Assembly: GCA_017886875.1 (NCBI GenBank)
Contig: JAGHIZ010000026.1
Location: 1 to 40,854, forward strand
Reading direction: 5' to 3'
DNA from: Butyricicoccus sp.
Lineage (GTDB): Bacteria; Bacillota; Clostridia; Oscillospirales; Butyricicoccaceae
Length of the DNA stretch: 40,854 bases
Below are positions 16,339 to 25,002 of the stretch, one piece after another; the first letter of the stretch is position 1; the number at the start of each line of letters is the position of its first letter. The position numbers and the translations under genes are program-made. The notes below the pieces were generated by a model that did not search any database, was not told where the DNA came from, and was given only the letters and a program-made list of their open reading frames with translations.

Positions 16339-18400
16339 AATTATTGCAAGTGTGCTTTTACTTAGTATGTTAAGCCCAATGGCTATGGCTGCTGCACCTA
16401 CACCACAAACTGATGAAGCTGTTTATGTAAATCTTGACGGTTATGGCACACAAAAAGAAATGCGTATAGTTAAAGGTGTAACTTTAAATGGTGCAAATAA
16501 AATTTCTGATTTTGGCAATTATTCAGAAGTTAACAATCTAACTTCACATGATGAGCCAATAAAACGTTCTGATGGTGTGGATTTCGATTTAAAAGATACA
16601 GACAATGAACGTTTCTATTTTGAATGTATACCAGAAAATCCTGACACCCTTCAAATGCCTTGGACTTTTGATTTATCGTATAAATTAAATGGTGAACAGA
16701 TAGAATATGAAGATTTAGCTGGTGTTAGTGGACTTATAGAAATAACCATTCATGCTATACCTAACCCAAACGCAGATGAATATTATAGAAATAATATGAC
16801 ACTTATTGCTGGTACAGGCATAAATATGGATAAAGCAAGCAATATTGAAGCTGAAGGTGCACAAATTCAGTCTTTTGGGAGCTATAAATTTGCTGTTTTT
16901 ATGGGACTTCCTAGCGAGGAAAATACATATACAATAAAAATCGGTGCAGAAGATTTTGAATTTACTGGAATGTACTTTTTAATGACACCTGCAACACTTA
17001 GTCAGCTTGATATGGTTGATGAGTTTAAAAAAGCCAAAGATGATTTAAGCGGTGCAAGAAGTGATTTATATACAGGTTTAAGCTCCATGCTTAGCACAAT
17101 GAACAGTATGAAAAGTGGTTTAAACACTATGCAAGCGGGTATATCTGGTATAGACACTGTAAGAAAAGAGCTTATAAACTCAAGAGCCACTTTAGACCCA
17201 TCATTAGACGCTGCTTTAAATCAGATTGATTTATTAGCAGGTGATACAAACGCACTTATCCCAACTCTTGAAACTGCAAACAATGATTTAAACCAAATTC
17301 ATCAAAACAGTACAGATATTTTAAATACTGTTATCAGCACTCAGGAGGATATAGCAAGTTATCAGGCTTTGCTTAGTGATGTCAAAAATAATTTAACTGA
17401 TATTAAAAATTTACTATCCGATCTAAGCAATGAAACAGATAAAAACCAACTTTCATTAAAATATATATCTAGTGATTTATCTGACCTTGAAATGGATAGT
17501 GATAGACTTGCTTCTGCTATTAATTCTTTACAAAAGTCTATTGAAAATCTTCATGATGCTGAAGCGGCTTTAAATAATATTATTCAGCAAAGCTTACCAC
17601 CAGAATTACAATCCGCTGTTTCTCAGATTATAAATATAATTTCTCCTATAAAATCAAGCACAGAAACTTTATTAAAAGAACTTTCTAACACCTCTAATGA
17701 TTTATCTCATTTGTTTGGTAATTCAGCAAGTCTTACAAAACAATTAAATGATATAAATAATGTGCTTAATGATTATCGTGGAACTGCTGAAAATAGTGTT
17801 GAGCTTGCTATAAAAGCCAATGATTTAATTGAAAATTCACTTTCTACAGTTGATACAATGTTAAATGAACTTGCTACTCTAAACGAAAGTTTACAAACAG
17901 TAAACACCAATGCAAACTCAGCTATAACACAAATTACTACCTCTACAACCACACTTTCAAACACTATTTTAGCTGCTAACAAGGCTTTAACTGATACAAG
18001 AGATACTATACGTTCACTTCGTGAAAACTCTGATGCTGCTACTCAAAAATCACTTGATGGACTTTTAGATGTTATTGGCAAGGCTACTAGCTCAAATGAT
18101 ACTGCAAGTCTTCAAACTGCAACCGATAGCATACATAATACTATTACAAATGAAGTAAACAGCATAGAAAATGACAGCAATTTATTAAATATTGATAATT
18201 CACTTGCTATGCGTTCATTTACATCTGAAAAAAATCCTTCTCCTGCTAGTTTACAATTTATTGTACGCACAGATGAAATAACTGTAGATGAAATGAAAGA
18301 AGTTCAAGAAAAAATAGCAAATGAAAAAGATGAGGGTGTATTTTCTCGAATTGCTAATATATTCAAAAAAATATTTGATGCTGTAAAAAGTGCATTTTAA
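16325..18400 (+). CDS. Secreted coiled-coil partner of the MMPL exporter
   Basis: 691 residues. Signal peptide about 1-23 (hydrophobic core SVLLLSMLSPMAMA), a beta-rich N-domain about 30-225, then nearly 380 residues of low-complexity heptads rich in Leu, Asn, Ser and Thr (about 230-610), ending in an amphipathic helix (FSRIANIFKKIFDAVKSAF). No transmembrane helix is seen apart from the signal. GGAGG lies 9 nt before the ATG, within the end of the MMPL gene, so the two are coupled. The layout suggests an extracytoplasmic rod or adaptor working with the exporter, as do the coiled-coil proteins encoded next to other Firmicute MMPL genes. No enzymatic motif is visible; function is inferred from context. 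Confidence 0.7.
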   Translation: MMKNKIIASVLLLSMLSPMAMAAAPTPQTDEAVYVNLDGYGTQKEMRIVKGVTLNGANKISDFGNYSEVNNLTSHDEPIKRSDGVDFDLKDTDNERFYFECIPENPDTLQMPWTFDLSYKLNGEQIEYEDLAGVSGLIEITIHAIPNPNADEYYRNNMTLIAGTGINMDKASNIEAEGAQIQSFGSYKFAVFMGLPSEENTYTIKIGAEDFEFTGMYFLMTPATLSQLDMVDEFKKAKDDLSGARSDLYTGLSSMLSTMNSMKSGLNTMQAGISGIDTVRKELINSRATLDPSLDAALNQIDLLAGDTNALIPTLETANNDLNQIHQNSTDILNTVISTQEDIASYQALLSDVKNNLTDIKNLLSDLSNETDKNQLSLKYISSDLSDLEMDSDRLASAINSLQKSIENLHDAEAALNNIIQQSLPPELQSAVSQIINIISPIKSSTETLLKELSNTSNDLSHLFGNSASLTKQLNDINNVLNDYRGTAENSVELAIKANDLIENSLSTVDTMLNELATLNESLQTVNTNANSAITQITTSTTTLSNTILAANKALTDTRDTIRSLRENSDAATQKSLDGLLDVIGKATSSNDTASLQTATDSIHNTITNEVNSIENDSNLLNIDNSLAMRSFTSEKNPSPASLQFIVRTDEITVDEMKEVQEKIANEKDEGVFSRIANIFKKIFDAVKSAF

Positions 18401-18406
18401 AAAACA

Positions 18407-18442
18407 AAAGCCAAGCTTAGTAATTAAACTAAGCTTGGCTTT
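18407..18442. terminator. Strong bidirectional terminator
   Basis: 14-bp perfect stem AAAGCCAAGCTTAG / CTAAGCTTGGCTTT with an 8-nt loop. On the minus strand it is followed by TTGTTTTTT, on the plus strand by ATTAATATT. It separates the convergent exporter operon and the polysaccharide operon. Confidence 0.85.
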
Positions 18443-18483
18443 ATTAATATTAACATGCAAAATTCAATAAAATAATTATATAT

Positions 18484-20844
18484 TTACTTATTAATTCCCA
18501 TCATTTCAATAAAAGTATTAATCATATCAGATAGAACAATCTGTCCCATGTTTTCGCTGTTCCATTCTTGTAACATATTATATATGTTTTTCATTCCTGA
18601 TATATATTCATCTTCACCGACATAATAGTTAACCATAAGTGTAAATGCTTGTTCCCATTTAGCTTGGTCTGATGCACCATAAGTTAGATATTTTTCTATC
18701 ATAGCAAAACCATCTTTTATATTGCCATTTGAGAAATAATATTCTGCAAGTACAATTGGAACTGTATTAGAATCAAGTTTTTCAAGACGTTTTGCATAAG
18801 CATCTGCTTGTTCTTTTATTTCTGTTTGTGTTTCATCTATTCCAATTGTGCTATACACATATGATACCATATAGTCAGCCCATTCAAAACGGTCAAGTCT
18901 TATTGCAGATACTAATGAATCCAAACTCTGTTCTTTATCAACTTTATACTTTGCATAAATATTTCCAAGCATTAACCCAGCATATATTATCATAAGTATT
19001 ACAATAATTAATGTAATCCAGTTTTTAATATCATCACTTATCTTATTTAGCGATAATGTATCACCACAACATAAAGCAATAAGTCCAAAAACACCAAATG
19101 CTATTGGTAAATAGCAATACATAGAAAATACAACTTCAACAGCTGCATGTCCTGCCATAAACACCAATGCACCGCCAAGAGCCGCAGTTAATGGGTTGCT
19201 TTGTTCTTCTGGTTTACGTCTTGTTTGTATAACTGCAACTGCTGATGTACCTAGAACACCAACAAAAAGGACTAAACCTATAACACCAACTTCAACAAGT
19301 GATTGTATATAATGGTTATGAGCATATTTAGTTTCATAGAAGAATTCTTGAACACTTACTACTGCATTTTCATATGCACCCATGCCAAGACCAATTATAG
19401 GGCTACGCTTAAATAGCTTCATACCATCTTCAAAAAATACAGTACGCTGAATAGCATTTTGGTTTGCCAATAAACCTTGCATACGATTTGCAATAAAATC
19501 TGGCAATAACTTATATTTTAATGGGAATGAATATGAACCAGCATCACCACTAAGCACAGCTTCTTCAATAGTTACATTTGTTTCAGAACTAAAGTTTGCA
19601 TAAATTACAATACTATCTTCTGGCACTTCAAATACTGCACCATCTGCAACGCCTTGATAAATTACAGTATTAGTATGCATCATAGTATCTTCTTTGTTTT
19701 GTGACTCGATAGTAACATTAACTGGAACATCAGATTTCACTGATAATGTATATGTACCAGCATCAGGATATTGAGAACGTCTCAATGTTTCACCTACATT
19801 AAGTGTAGCAGCACCTGTAACATTCATAGTTACAACTGCAAATACACCTAATAGTACAAACATTGCAACAATAATTATAGGAATTAATTTTATATGCTTT
19901 TGTAGTTTTTCAGCTACTTTTTGACCTAAGAATTTATCCAACAAGCAAAGCACTATACAACCTACAATCGCACAAATTAGCGGAACAGGTCTTGGCTCAG
20001 TCCATGCTGTAAAAGATGTTGCAGAAACCGCAAAAGCTGAGATTACTGATAAAATCAGAGTTTCAACCATTAGTACAAGAGAAGAACCTCTGTTTCTATC
20101 AAGAATTAAATATGCTATAAATCCAAGTAAAATCATACCACTTGCACCCATTGAGAACGCAAGTAAAAATGCCATTGCATTTAAAAATAAACAACAAATA
20201 TGATATATTCTTTCTTTGCCTACGGCTGTTATAGCTAAACCAAGGGATAAAAATACACCAATGCCCATGCAACCAGCAAATACATTAGGATTTTGGAAGA
20301 TAGATATCATTCTTATACCTTCTTCCACTGGTGCTATATTAGCATAATCTTCTGTAAATAGTCCAAAAAAACTTAATACTGGTGTACTAATAATATGTGT
20401 TGATAAAAAATCAATACTTACAAGACCTGCAAATGCTGATGCTCCACTAATCACAGATGCAAAGCCACGACCTAACTTTTTCTTTTCACCATTTGCAAAA
20501 GCAAGAGCAAATATTACTATACTAAATGATGTTAATAATAATTCAAAACCTTTAAGAGCAAACTTACCTGATACGGCATACAAAGTTGATATACCATTCA
20601 TTGTCACCCATAAAGTTAACACTATAAATGGTACTGACAAACGACTTCTTATAACTGACCATTTCATAAAAATGACTACAATAGCACACAGTAACATTAA
20701 TATTGACACTGTTTTAGCTGTAGAGGCAGTATTTAAGACCATAACTGAAAAGTATGCTAATACACCGAATATAAGCAAGATAATTTTTTTAGGCTCTATT
20801 GCTTGCTTATTTGAAATACTTGATGAACTTGTGCGTTCATTCAT
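18484..20844 (-). CDS. O-antigen ligase/polymerase family protein (Wzy_C) with C-terminal TPR-like region
   Basis: 786-residue polytopic membrane protein. About 10-12 hydrophobic segments fill 25-340 and 505-640. Wzy/WaaL-family marks are the NPNVFAG loop (about 190) and, before the last TM block, a His-rich AHNHYIQSLVEVGVIGLVLF. An extracytoplasmic beta-rich insert at about 345-450 (starts VGETLRRSQYPDAGTYTLSV) looks like a carbohydrate-binding-type sandwich and is not part of the minimal family. The C-terminal 130 residues are helical TPR-like repeats (YFSNGNIKDGFAMIEKYL). SD GGAGGGG precedes the ATG. Third gene of the polysaccharide operon; it probably polymerises or ligates lipid-linked glycans. 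Confidence 0.82.
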   Translation of the reverse strand: MNERTSSSSISNKQAIEPKKIILLIFGVLAYFSVMVLNTASTAKTVSILMLLCAIVVIFMKWSVIRSRLSVPFIVLTLWVTMNGISTLYAVSGKFALKGFELLLTSFSIVIFALAFANGEKKKLGRGFASVISGASAFAGLVSIDFLSTHIISTPVLSFFGLFTEDYANIAPVEEGIRMISIFQNPNVFAGCMGIGVFLSLGLAITAVGKERIYHICCLFLNAMAFLLAFSMGASGMILLGFIAYLILDRNRGSSLVLMVETLILSVISAFAVSATSFTAWTEPRPVPLICAIVGCIVLCLLDKFLGQKVAEKLQKHIKLIPIIIVAMFVLLGVFAVVTMNVTGAATLNVGETLRRSQYPDAGTYTLSVKSDVPVNVTIESQNKEDTMMHTNTVIYQGVADGAVFEVPEDSIVIYANFSSETNVTIEEAVLSGDAGSYSFPLKYKLLPDFIANRMQGLLANQNAIQRTVFFEDGMKLFKRSPIIGLGMGAYENAVVSVQEFFYETKYAHNHYIQSLVEVGVIGLVLFVGVLGTSAVAVIQTRRKPEEQSNPLTAALGGALVFMAGHAAVEVVFSMYCYLPIAFGVFGLIALCCGDTLSLNKISDDIKNWITLIIVILMIIYAGLMLGNIYAKYKVDKEQSLDSLVSAIRLDRFEWADYMVSYVYSTIGIDETQTEIKEQADAYAKRLEKLDSNTVPIVLAEYYFSNGNIKDGFAMIEKYLTYGASDQAKWEQAFTLMVNYYVGEDEYISGMKNIYNMLQEWNSENMGQIVLSDMINTFIEMMGINK

Positions 20845-20922
20845 TTTATATTCCCCTCCTATACAATAATACTATGTCATGATATCACAATTTAACATAT
20901 TAGTCCATTTATAACAAAATTT

Positions 20923-22305
20923 TTACGATAACTTTTCCTTATTTATCATACCACCAAACACAGTCATAAATAAAATTTTAATATCAAAGAAGAATGTCCA
21001 ATTTTCTATATAATATATATCATGCTCTATTCGTTTTTTTATAGAAGTATCTCCTCTAAATCCGTTTACTTGTGCCCAACCTGTAATACCTGGGCGTACT
21101 TGATGTTTTACCATATAGAGTGGTATTTCTTCTTTGAATTTATCTACAAAGTGTGGGAGTTCTGGACGTGGCCCGACTAGGCTCATATCGCCTTTAAGCA
21201 CATTAAAAAATTGTGGTAGCTCATCTATTGAGCATTTACGAATAAAAGCACCAAACTTGGTTTTTCTTGGGTCTTTATTTTTGCTCCAACCAGTTGTTTG
21301 AGTGTTATTTACTCTCATTGAGCGAAATTTATACATTTTAAACTTTTCTTTATTAAGTCCTACACGCTCTTGTTTAAATATAATTGGTCCAGGAGAAGAA
21401 AGTTTGACACCAATAGCAGCAAAAAGCATAATAGGAGATGTTATAACTATTAAAACCAATGAGCCAATTATATCAACTAAACGCTTTAATACAGCGTTTA
21501 ACCAGTTATCAAGCGGAATATGTCTAATATTCATAAGTGGTATGCCATCTATATTATCAAACTCTGGATTAGATGGCATATACTCGGCATAAAACGGTAT
21601 AAGCGAAAGCTTAACGCCTTCTTTTTCACATACATCTATAACATTTTTAGTATACAATACTTGTTCAGCTGATAGTGCTGCAACAACTTCATCAGTATGA
21701 TTTTTAGATACTATTCTTGATAGATTATCAATTTTACCATAGTATAGTATATTAGCTATAAATGGTTTATCAGCAACATATCCATCTATTGTATATCCAA
21801 AATCTTTTTGAGTTCTTATTTTTTCCGCATATTCAGATGCCATTTTGCCATCACCTACTAGCACCACATGCTTTAGGTTATAACCTTTACTTCTGTAATA
21901 ACGAAGTGTATATCTTAAAACTATTCTCTTTATGCTAGATACTAAAAATGAAACAACAAAGAAAAGTATAAGAGTACCTCTTGAGAAATGAACCTCTTTA
22001 TAAAGGAATAATGCTGTTTGAATAAGTATAAAGTCTAAAATACAAGCTAATAATAATCTCCATAATTCCCAATGCAAACGTTTATTTCTAAGCGACTCAT
22101 ATAAACCCATAGTTGCTAATATTGCCAAATGAACTGGTATAAGTAGCAAAACTAATTTTATATAACTTTCAAGCGGAACTGTTACAACACCATTATCAAA
22201 CAAATGAAATCGAGTCCAGAATGAAATCGGCATAGATATAAATAAAATAATTGCGTCTAAAATTATATTTATATAATTTAATGTCTTTTGATTTTCCTTA
22301 ATCAT
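20923..22305 (-). CDS. Undecaprenyl-phosphate sugar phosphotransferase (WcaJ-like)
   Basis: 460-residue priming enzyme that moves a hexose-1-phosphate, often glucose, from a nucleotide sugar to undecaprenyl phosphate. N-terminal four to five TM helices (about 10-125) are followed by a Rossmann-like CoA-binding-type domain (about 145-250, motif VVLVGDGKMASEYA). The C-terminal bacterial sugar transferase domain (about 268-460) begins KRLVDIIGSLVLIV, with FKQERVGLN, KFRSM, the Asp-Glu catalytic pair in CSIDELPQ and GDMSLVGPRPE. Its ATG overlaps the stop of the upstream glycosyltransferase by 4 nt. The undecaprenol kinase DgkA is also encoded in this window. Confidence 0.93.
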   Translation of the reverse strand: MIKENQKTLNYINIILDAIILFISMPISFWTRFHLFDNGVVTVPLESYIKLVLLLIPVHLAILATMGLYESLRNKRLHWELWRLLLACILDFILIQTALFLYKEVHFSRGTLILFFVVSFLVSSIKRIVLRYTLRYYRSKGYNLKHVVLVGDGKMASEYAEKIRTQKDFGYTIDGYVADKPFIANILYYGKIDNLSRIVSKNHTDEVVAALSAEQVLYTKNVIDVCEKEGVKLSLIPFYAEYMPSNPEFDNIDGIPLMNIRHIPLDNWLNAVLKRLVDIIGSLVLIVITSPIMLFAAIGVKLSSPGPIIFKQERVGLNKEKFKMYKFRSMRVNNTQTTGWSKNKDPRKTKFGAFIRKCSIDELPQFFNVLKGDMSLVGPRPELPHFVDKFKEEIPLYMVKHQVRPGITGWAQVNGFRGDTSIKKRIEHDIYYIENWTFFFDIKILFMTVFGGMINKEKLS

Positions 22306-23423
22306 GTGTATTCTGCCACCTCAATATCTGGTAATACTCTTTTATATTCATTCATAACGTCAGGTAAAACATTTTCCAATAGATAGGGTTCTATTGACTT
22401 TTTAGCATATTCTCCTAACTGAGTTTTTAATGCTTTGTTATTGTATATTCTAAATATTTGCTCTGCACAAGTTTCAAAATCACCATAATTATATAATAAT
22501 CCTGCACCAGTGTTTTCAAGCAAATCTGTATGTCCTTTTACTCTGGTTGCTACCACTGGAAGTCCATAATACATTGCCTCCATTACATTAAAAGGCAAAC
22601 CTTCACTTTTACTTGTAGAAACCGCTAAATCAGCCATTGGGTAGTATAGTGACATTTTAACTTGACCTACAAAATATATTCTGTGTGATAGTCCTAATCT
22701 ATATGCATATTCCTTGCATTTCTCTAATAAATCACCATTTCCCGCTAAAATTAATACTATATCTTCTGGAAGTCTGGTAAGTGCATCTATAAGCACATAC
22801 TGACTTTTTCTTTTTGAAAACTCAGCTGCATATATTAATACAAATTTATCTTCACCTATACCAAGTTCCTTTTTAATATTCTCACTTTGCTTTGGTGTTA
22901 CAAGTTTATTACTATCTAATCCCATGCCTTTTATGTATCTAACACATTTACCTAGCTTGTGCTTTTTGGCATATTCAGTATCCCATTCATTCATAGTCAT
23001 AAGCAAATCTGTAACTGGTGCAACAAATTTTTCTGCACTACTTAAAAGCAGATTTTTCTTTTTTGACTCAAGTTCATTAAATAAATATCCATGTGCAGTA
23101 TTTACAACTAGCGGGCGATTTTTTATTCCCATCACTGCTAAACGTGTAAAAAAAGCTGCCAATGATGTGTGACAACTTATTATTGTATAATCATTTTTCT
23201 TTATTATAGCTCTAATTTCTTTTGTTGCTTTAAGATTTTTCGATGATGTCATGCTTTTTTCAAAAGGTACATGATAAACATAATCTGCATCAGGGATTTC
23301 CATTTTAGCGCCCCCACATACGACATCAACTTTAAAACCTTGTCGTTTAAACTCCTTGATATACGGAATATGAAAATTTATTATATGTGAATAAGTCGAT
23401 GCTGTAAATAAAATACTTGGCAT
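22302..23423 (-). CDS. Glycosyltransferase family 4 (EpsD-like)
   Basis: 373-residue retaining GT-B glycosyltransferase. The N-terminal acceptor domain has the EpsD-like opening ILFTASTYSHIINFHIPY and a CHTSLAAFFTRLA segment. The C-terminal donor domain starts at about 190 (FVLIYAAEFSKRKSQ), followed by LILAGNGDLLEKC and the GT4 E-x7-E signature region SEGLPFNVMEAMYYGLPVVA. SD AAAGGAG. First gene of the three-gene operon; an extended -10 promoter lies about 66 nt upstream. No flippase or further glycosyltransferase is in the window, so the glycan is either simple or completed elsewhere. Confidence 0.9.
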   Translation of the reverse strand: MPSILFTASTYSHIINFHIPYIKEFKRQGFKVDVVCGGAKMEIPDADYVYHVPFEKSMTSSKNLKATKEIRAIIKKNDYTIISCHTSLAAFFTRLAVMGIKNRPLVVNTAHGYLFNELESKKKNLLLSSAEKFVAPVTDLLMTMNEWDTEYAKKHKLGKCVRYIKGMGLDSNKLVTPKQSENIKKELGIGEDKFVLIYAAEFSKRKSQYVLIDALTRLPEDIVLILAGNGDLLEKCKEYAYRLGLSHRIYFVGQVKMSLYYPMADLAVSTSKSEGLPFNVMEAMYYGLPVVATRVKGHTDLLENTGAGLLYNYGDFETCAEQIFRIYNNKALKTQLGEYAKKSIEPYLLENVLPDVMNEYKRVLPDIEVAEYT

Positions 23424-23488
23424 GAACTTTACTCCTTTTTACGCTATATTTAGACTGTTTTCAACTTTTATTTTAATATATCGGTGTC

Positions 23489-23499
23489 ATTATAGCATA
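23489..23499 (-). promoter_or_regulatory. Extended -10 promoter of the polysaccharide operon
   Basis: Minus-strand TATGCTATAAT (23499-23489) is a perfect extended -10 (TRTGnTATAAT). No strong -35 is seen. Predicted leader about 59 nt to the ATG at 23,423. Confidence 0.6.
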
Positions 23500-23579
23500 T
23501 TTTTATACAATATAAAAGAGATAAAGCATATAATCTAATTTCCTTAAATATTATAAAATTCCATGATGATATTATAAAA

Positions 23580-23607
23580 AAAGACACTGTCATTTGACAG
23601 TGTCTTT
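23580..23607 (-). terminator. Rho-independent terminator of tRNA-Gly
   Basis: 13-bp perfect stem AAAGACACTGTCA / TGACAGTGTCTTT with a minimal loop. On the minus strand it is followed by TTTTATAAT and starts 8 nt after the tRNA CCA end. Confidence 0.88.
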
Positions 23608-23615
23608 AAAAATTC

Positions 23616-23691
23616 TGGAGCGGATGACGAGGCTCGAACTCGCTACCTCCACCTTGGCAAGGTGGCGCTCTACCAGATGAGCTACATCCGC
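23616..23691 (-). tRNA. tRNA-Gly (anticodon GCC)
   Basis: 76-nt cloverleaf: acceptor GCGGATG/CATCCGC, D arm GCTC...GAGC, anticodon stem CCACC/GGTGG with loop TTGCCAA (anticodon GCC), T arm GCGAG TTCGAGC CTCGT, discriminator T and an encoded CCA. It is a single-gene unit with its own promoter and terminator. A short hairpin (GTTCT/AGAAC, 23,703-23,716) lies in the leader and may guide 5' processing. Confidence 0.97.
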
Positions 23692-23723
23692 ATTTGCTAT
23701 CTGTTCTCTCAAGAACGATATTT

Positions 23724-23752
23724 ATTATAACAGGCGAATGTGCTCTCGTCAA
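23724..23752 (-). promoter_or_regulatory. Sigma-A promoter of tRNA-Gly
   Basis: Minus-strand TTGACG (23752-23747), 17-bp spacer, TATAAT (23729-23724). Start predicted near 23,717, about 26 nt before the mature tRNA. Confidence 0.85.
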
Positions 23753-23781
23753 GCATTTTTTTGTTTTTTTCAAAAAATTTT

Positions 23782-25002
23782 TTAATACCCCAAATTGTCA
23801 TTAATTAAGACAATTTCACATTCCATATTAGTTGGTGGGTTCATAAGTATAACCATAGCTTTACAAATGCGTTCAGGGCTAATACAGTTCTCACATTTAC
23901 CAGTGATTACACAAGGTACTTTTTTATTTAATCTTTTAGCGTTTAGCGGTGCAGAAATATTTCTTGCTCTATCAATAGTATCTTCTAAATCTCTTGAAAT
24001 CTTATTTATACCGCAAACTATAAAACAACGTTTGGTATTATAAAGTGTTGCCGCTACTCTATTACAAGTGCCATCTATATTTACTATTTCACCAGTTTTA
24101 GATAAACCATTTGCAGAGGTTAAATAAATTTCACCGTCCATATATATAGGCTCATTTTTCCAGTGCCAATGTGCATCTATGCCTTTTTCTTTTAGCTTTT
24201 CATAAACGCCCATTTGCTCAAGAGTTTTAGAGCCGCCAAATCCTACGCTTTTACCCTCACACTGATTAACTAAATATTCTGTAGCTTGCTCTTTAGTATC
24301 AAATACCTTAAACCCAAAACCTCGTTTTGTAAAATTACTTTCAAGCTCTTTGTAATCAATGCCAAAAATAATATCCTCAAGCTGATATACTCTATCTGCT
24401 ATAATACTAGCATCTTTGAGGTGCTCTCTATCACAATAACCCCAGCTTACAGCAATCGATTTAACACCTGCATTTTTTGCTGTTTGTATATCAACTGTGC
24501 TATCACCTATATAAAGTGTGCTGTCTTTATCAGAGCCAAACATCTCCATAATAGAAAATAGTGCATCTGGTGCAGGTTTTTTTGGTGTATCTGCTCGCTC
24601 TCCTTGTGTATAGTCTATAAACTCACCAAAATAATATTTTGCTATTTCTTTTGCAGCTAAATCAAATTTATTTGTAAGAATAGCAGTTTTAATTCCTGCA
24701 TGTTTTAATCTTTCAAGCAAATGCATTATACCATCATATGGTATTGTATTACAGGTCATATGTCCTCTGTAATATTCACTAAAACGCTTAAAACACTCAT
24801 CTATATCCCCAACAGTATTATTAGCATCTAATGTTCTTTGAAGAAGTTTAGCTGCACCATTTCCAACCCTTGCTCTAATTTCAGTTTCAGTAGATGGTTT
24901 AACCCCTAAGGGACTAACCGCATAATTTACAGCGTCGGTCAAATCCCCCAAGGTGTTTAAAAGTGTTCCATCTAAATCAAAAACTACTGTTTTATAATTC
25001 AT
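23782..25002 (-). CDS. HAD phosphatase - LUD domain fusion protein
   Basis: 406 residues in two parts. Residues 1 to about 215 form a phosphoglycolate-phosphatase-type HAD domain: motif I DLDGT at 9-13 (FDLDGTLLNT), motif II AILTNK, motif III lysine in KKPAPDALF and motif IV YIGDSTVDIQTAKNAG. Residues about 229-406 form a LUD (LutB/YkgG, DUF162) domain: FGGSKTLEQMGVYEKL, the TSANGLSKTGEIVNIDG core, RARNISAPLNAKRL, a Cys pair in GKCENC and the ERICKA segment. I start at the ATG at 25002 (GAGGAA upstream); it overlaps malQ by 11 nt. The TTG at 25029 lacks a ribosome site. The two domains are normally separate proteins. Substrate unknown. Confidence 0.88.
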   Translation of the reverse strand: MNYKTVVFDLDGTLLNTLGDLTDAVNYAVSPLGVKPSTETEIRARVGNGAAKLLQRTLDANNTVGDIDECFKRFSEYYRGHMTCNTIPYDGIMHLLERLKHAGIKTAILTNKFDLAAKEIAKYYFGEFIDYTQGERADTPKKPAPDALFSIMEMFGSDKDSTLYIGDSTVDIQTAKNAGVKSIAVSWGYCDREHLKDASIIADRVYQLEDIIFGIDYKELESNFTKRGFGFKVFDTKEQATEYLVNQCEGKSVGFGGSKTLEQMGVYEKLKEKGIDAHWHWKNEPIYMDGEIYLTSANGLSKTGEIVNIDGTCNRVAATLYNTKRCFIVCGINKISRDLEDTIDRARNISAPLNAKRLNKKVPCVITGKCENCISPERICKAMVILMNPPTNMECEIVLINDNLGY

